NCBI GenBank assembly: GCA_036554605.1
Contig: DATBMY010000288.1
Coordinates: forward strand, 1-9,238
Direction: 5' to 3'
Length of the DNA: 9,238 bases
From: DATBMY01 sp036554605
GTDB lineage: Bacteria > Acidobacteriota > Blastocatellia > UBA7656
Position numbers and translations under genes: made by a program. This document shows positions 7,284-9,238 of the stretch, one piece after another (position 1 is the first letter of the stretch; every line of letters begins with the position of its first letter). The notes under the pieces were generated by a model. The model had not been told where the DNA came from, did no database searches, and saw only the letters and a program-made list of their open reading frames with translations.

Positions 7284-7310
7284 CGGTGCTATCATCATAG
7301 CTCGGCACCG
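7284..7310 (+). other. Hairpin-forming sequence in the kinase-symporter spacer
   Basis: CGGTGC (7284-7289) pairs with GCACCG (7305-7310). An alternative short hairpin, GCTAT-CATC-ATAGC (7288-7301), overlaps it. No U-tract follows, so this does not read as a rho-independent terminator. It lies inside the interval bounded by the inverted heptamer arrays. Confidence 0.35.
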
Positions 7311-7320
7311 GCCCCGGCGC

Positions 7321-7340
7321 CTGACATCTAACATCTATCT
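7321..7340 (-). repeat. Inverted heptamer repeat array immediately before the symporter start
   Basis: On the plus strand, GACATCT (7323-7329) and AACATCT (7330-7336) are reverse complements of AGATGTC and AGATGTT, the units found at 7239-7266. The array runs up to the symporter ATG at 7341 and occupies the place where a Shine-Dalgarno would be expected. Confidence 0.55.
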
Positions 7341-8810
7341 ATGCGACTTGAAGCGATTGATCTGATTATCATCATCGTCTATATGGCCGGGGTGGTCCTG
7401 ATGGGGTGGGCCTTCAGCCGCCGCCAGCGCGACCTGCGCGATTACTTCCTGTCCGACCGCGATGTTCCCTGGTGGGCGGTCTCCGCTTCTATAGTCGCGA
7501 CCGAAACCTCCGTCGTCACCTTTATAAGCGTCCCGGCCTTCGCATTCGCCGCCGCCGGGGGCGTCGGCGGCAACTTCACTTTCCTGCAACTGGTCATCGG
7601 CTACATGGTCGGCCGCCTCATCATAGTGGCGCTCTTCATCCCGCTATATTTTCGCGGCGAGCTCTTTACGGTCTACCAGATTCTCGACCAGCGCTTCGGC
7701 GGGACGGTCAAGCGCGCCGCCGCCTCGCTGTTCATCGTCACGCGCTCGCTTTCGGACGGCGTGCGAATATATGCGACGGCCATCCCGCTCGCGCTCGTTA
7801 CGGGGCTCGCGGATTGGAAATCAATACTGATAATCGGCGCGGTGATGATCGTCTTCACATACCTGGGCGGCATAACCGCGGTCATCTGGGTAGAGGTCAT
7901 ACAGCTTTTTATATACGTGCTGGGCGCGATAGTGGCGGCCGTCATACTGCTCGATCTTATAGACGGCGGCTGGAGCCAGGTCGTCGCCATAGGGACGGCG
8001 GCGGGCAAGTTTCAGGTCTTCGACTTCACATGGGATCTTGCGCGCAGCTACACGTTCTGGGCGGGGGTCATCGGCGGCGCTTTTCTGACCACCTCGACGC
8101 ACGGGACCGACCAGTACATGGTGCAGCGCTACCTGTGCAGCAAGGGGCCGCGCCAGGCATCGGCCGCGCTGCTGGTGAGTGGCGCTATAGTCTTCGCGCA
8201 GTTCGTGATGTTTTTATTGATCGGCGTGATGCTGTTTGCATTTTATCAACAACAGCCGCTGCCGCCCGAGATAACGCCCGACCGGGTCTTCTCGCATTTC
8301 ATCGTAAACCACCTGCCGACCGGCGTGGTCGGGCTCGTGATTGCGGGGCTGCTCGCGGCGGCGATGTCTTCGTCGCTCAACGCGCTCGCCTCGACCTCGG
8401 TCAAAGATTTTTATCAACCGCTCATCGCGCCCGGCCGAACCGAGCGGCATTATATGAAGGTCTCGCACGCGCTGACGGCGCTGTGGGGCGTCGTTCAAAT
8501 TGGCGCGGCGCTTTACGCCATCGGGCGCGACCGCCGCATAGTCGACACGGTTCTCTCGATAGCCTCGTTTACCAACGGGCCTATACTGGGCCTCTTTTTT
8601 CTGGGCACGCTCACCCGTCGCGTCAGACAATCGGGCGCGCTTGTCGGGGTCATAGCGGGCGTGGCGACGATGATATACGTCTGGGCGCGCGTGAACGTAT
8701 CGTGGCAGTGGTATGTGCTGATAGGGTCGGCAGTGACATTCGCCGTAGGCTTCGCGACGAGTCTGCTCTTCGAGCGCGCGCCCGAAGTAATCGAGCAGAC
8801 CGGAGGTTAA
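7341..8810 (+). CDS. Sodium:solute symporter (SSS/SLC5-like family)
   Basis: This encodes a 489-residue inner-membrane protein with about thirteen hydrophobic helices and no signal peptide, the usual size and topology for the family. Diagnostic segments are the first helix near residues 6-22, YFLSDRDVPWWAVSASIVATE (35-55), GGITAVIWVEVIQ (176-188), HGTDQYMVQRYL (254-265) and AAAMSSSLNALASTS (339-353). The last contains the Ser/Ala positions that form the Na2 sodium site in this family. These proteins import sugars, amino acids or other solutes with Na+. Position after a sugar kinase and a sugar-phosphate isomerase favours an amino sugar, anhydro-sugar or sialic-acid-type substrate; the substrate is inferred. 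Translation starts at ATG 7341, which fits the family N-terminus, but no purine-rich Shine-Dalgarno precedes it. Translational coupling is unlikely across the 72-nt gap. Confidence 0.93.
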   Translation: MRLEAIDLIIIIVYMAGVVLMGWAFSRRQRDLRDYFLSDRDVPWWAVSASIVATETSVVTFISVPAFAFAAAGGVGGNFTFLQLVIGYMVGRLIIVALFIPLYFRGELFTVYQILDQRFGGTVKRAAASLFIVTRSLSDGVRIYATAIPLALVTGLADWKSILIIGAVMIVFTYLGGITAVIWVEVIQLFIYVLGAIVAAVILLDLIDGGWSQVVAIGTAAGKFQVFDFTWDLARSYTFWAGVIGGAFLTTSTHGTDQYMVQRYLCSKGPRQASAALLVSGAIVFAQFVMFLLIGVMLFAFYQQQPLPPEITPDRVFSHFIVNHLPTGVVGLVIAGLLAAAMSSSLNALASTSVKDFYQPLIAPGRTERHYMKVSHALTALWGVVQIGAALYAIGRDRRIVDTVLSIASFTNGPILGLFFLGTLTRRVRQSGALVGVIAGVATMIYVWARVNVSWQWYVLIGSAVTFAVGFATSLLFERAPEVIEQTGG

Positions 8811-8818
8811 TCTTGGTC

Positions 8819-8836
8819 ATCGCGCTTGCGCGCGAT
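8819..8836 (+). other. Perfect 7-bp hairpin after the symporter gene
   Basis: ATCGCGC (8819-8825) and GCGCGAT (8830-8836) form a perfect stem around a TTGC loop, starting 8 nt after the symporter stop codon. No T-tract follows, so a classical rho-independent terminator is not supported. It could stabilise the upstream mRNA 3' end or act in partial termination. Confidence 0.45.
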
Positions 8837-8843
8837 CCGGGCG

Positions 8844-8860
8844 GGGACGAGCCCTGTCCC
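8844..8860 (+). repeat. GC-rich imperfect palindrome upstream of the hydrolase
   Basis: GGGAC (8844-8848) pairs with GTCCC (8856-8860) around a 7-nt loop, ending 7 nt before the hydrolase ATG. The wider sequence (8838-8866, CGGGCGGGGACG then GCCCTGTCCCTACAGG) resembles dispersed REP-like palindromes found between genes in many GC-rich genomes. That resemblance is from memory and unverified. Confidence 0.35.
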
Positions 8861-8867
8861 TACAGGT

Positions 8868-9238
8868 ATGGCTAATAGCAAGCTTCTAATCAGATCGATA
8901 GCCGCGGCCATGGCCATCATCTATTTGCTCCCTGTGTGCGCACTCGGGCAGCAGGCCAGATCACCGGCGCGGCGCGTTGCGGCTTCGCCCGAATCGGTCG
9001 GCATCTCTTCGGCGCGGCTGGCAAGAATAGATGAAGCGATCCGCGATTCAATCGACCGCAAAGAGACGCCCGGCGCTGTCGTAGTTGTCGGCCGCAAGGG
9101 GCGCGTCGTTTATAGAAAGGCTTTCGGCGACCGCGCGATAGTTCCGAAGCGCGAGCCCATGACGGCAGATACGATCTTCGATCTCGCTTCTCTAACCAAG
9201 GTCGTCGCGACCGCGACTTCGATAATGATACTGGTCGA
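8868..9238 (+). CDS. Exported beta-lactamase-family serine hydrolase (3' truncated by window)
   Basis: The first 123 residues are present and the frame is open at the window edge. Residues 1-27 form a Sec signal peptide (basic KLLIRS, hydrophobic AAAMAIIYLL, ending CALG, with cleavage likely before QQ). The Cys is not in a good lipobox, so a lipoprotein is unlikely. The mature start SPESVGISSARLARIDEAI and PGAVVVVGRKGRVVY are typical of the PF00144 (class C beta-lactamase/esterase/D-peptidase) family. The active-site SxxK is S108-L-T-K111 within DLASLTKVVAT. The Tyr motif and KTG-like box lie off-window. Only a poorly placed AGG precedes the ATG. Members include esterases, peptidases and amidases, so antibiotic resistance should not be assumed. 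Context suggests cleavage of a sugar- or peptide-containing envelope compound outside the cytoplasm. Confidence 0.88.
   Translation, partial: MANSKLLIRSIAAAMAIIYLLPVCALGQQARSPARRVAASPESVGISSARLARIDEAIRDSIDRKETPGAVVVVGRKGRVVYRKAFGDRAIVPKREPMTADTIFDLASLTKVVATATSIMILV

Noticed and set aside
8811..8836. Rho-independent terminator after the symporter
   Set aside because: The stem is perfect but is followed by a GC-rich run with no T-tract.
7406..8875. Second 489-codon ORF overlapping the symporter in another frame
   Set aside because: Its length equals that of the symporter by coincidence. It is rich in Arg, Ala and Pro with no membrane segments or motifs, while the 7341-8810 frame has clear SSS signatures.
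8868..9238. Antibiotic-resistance beta-lactamase
   Set aside because: The SxxK motif and N-terminal wording fit the broad PF00144 family of esterases and peptidases. The other active-site motifs are off-window, and the context is sugar metabolism.

Overview
The window is GC-rich and gene-dense, with two minus-strand genes on the left and a plus-strand run of four genes on the right. Lineage cannot be proved from the sequence. The left-hand protein (PPC-like N-terminal domain, then TPR array, then CHAT) has a layout and wording that I associate with Acidobacteriota, particularly Blastocatellia-type genomes. This assignment is inference.

Left block, minus strand, 1-4834. Positions 1-3438 encode the first 1146 residues of a large CHAT-domain protein. 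It has a likely signal peptide, a beta-rich PPC-like domain, thirteen consecutive 40-residue TPR units and most of a C-terminal caspase-like CHAT domain. The HxxxHG motif is present, but the catalytic cysteine lies past the window edge. Upstream, at 3590-4711, is a polytopic membrane protein resembling GT87 (DUF2029) glycosyltransferases. Its start is unclear: the reading frame continues upstream without ATG, GTG or TTG to an in-frame TAA at 4805-4807, beyond which two in-frame ATG codons lie.

Divergent spacer, about 4712-5124. It contains no convincing gene besides the GT87 extension. Its right end holds a good sigma70-like promoter for the plus-strand genes and two small palindromes overlapping that promoter.

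Right block, plus strand, 5125-9238. The order is a GlmS-like double-SIS sugar-phosphate isomerase/deaminase without a glutaminase domain, a BadF-type/N-acetylglucosamine-kinase-like ATPase, a sodium:solute symporter, and the 5' part of an exported beta-lactamase-family serine hydrolase. Spacers are 38, 72 and 57 nt, so one operon is plausible. The simplest reading is amino-sugar or cell-wall-fragment salvage: the hydrolase processes a substrate outside the cytoplasm, the symporter imports a sugar with Na+, the kinase phosphorylates it, and the SIS enzyme isomerises or deaminates it. Substrate identity is inferred from family and order only.

Non-coding points of interest are a degenerate heptamer repeat (consensus near AGATGTC) in inverted orientation on either side of the kinase-symporter spacer, a symporter start with no Shine-Dalgarno, two hairpins between the symporter and hydrolase, and a strong contrast in ATA isoleucine codon use between the two blocks. 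I see no tRNA, rRNA, CRISPR array or insertion sequence.
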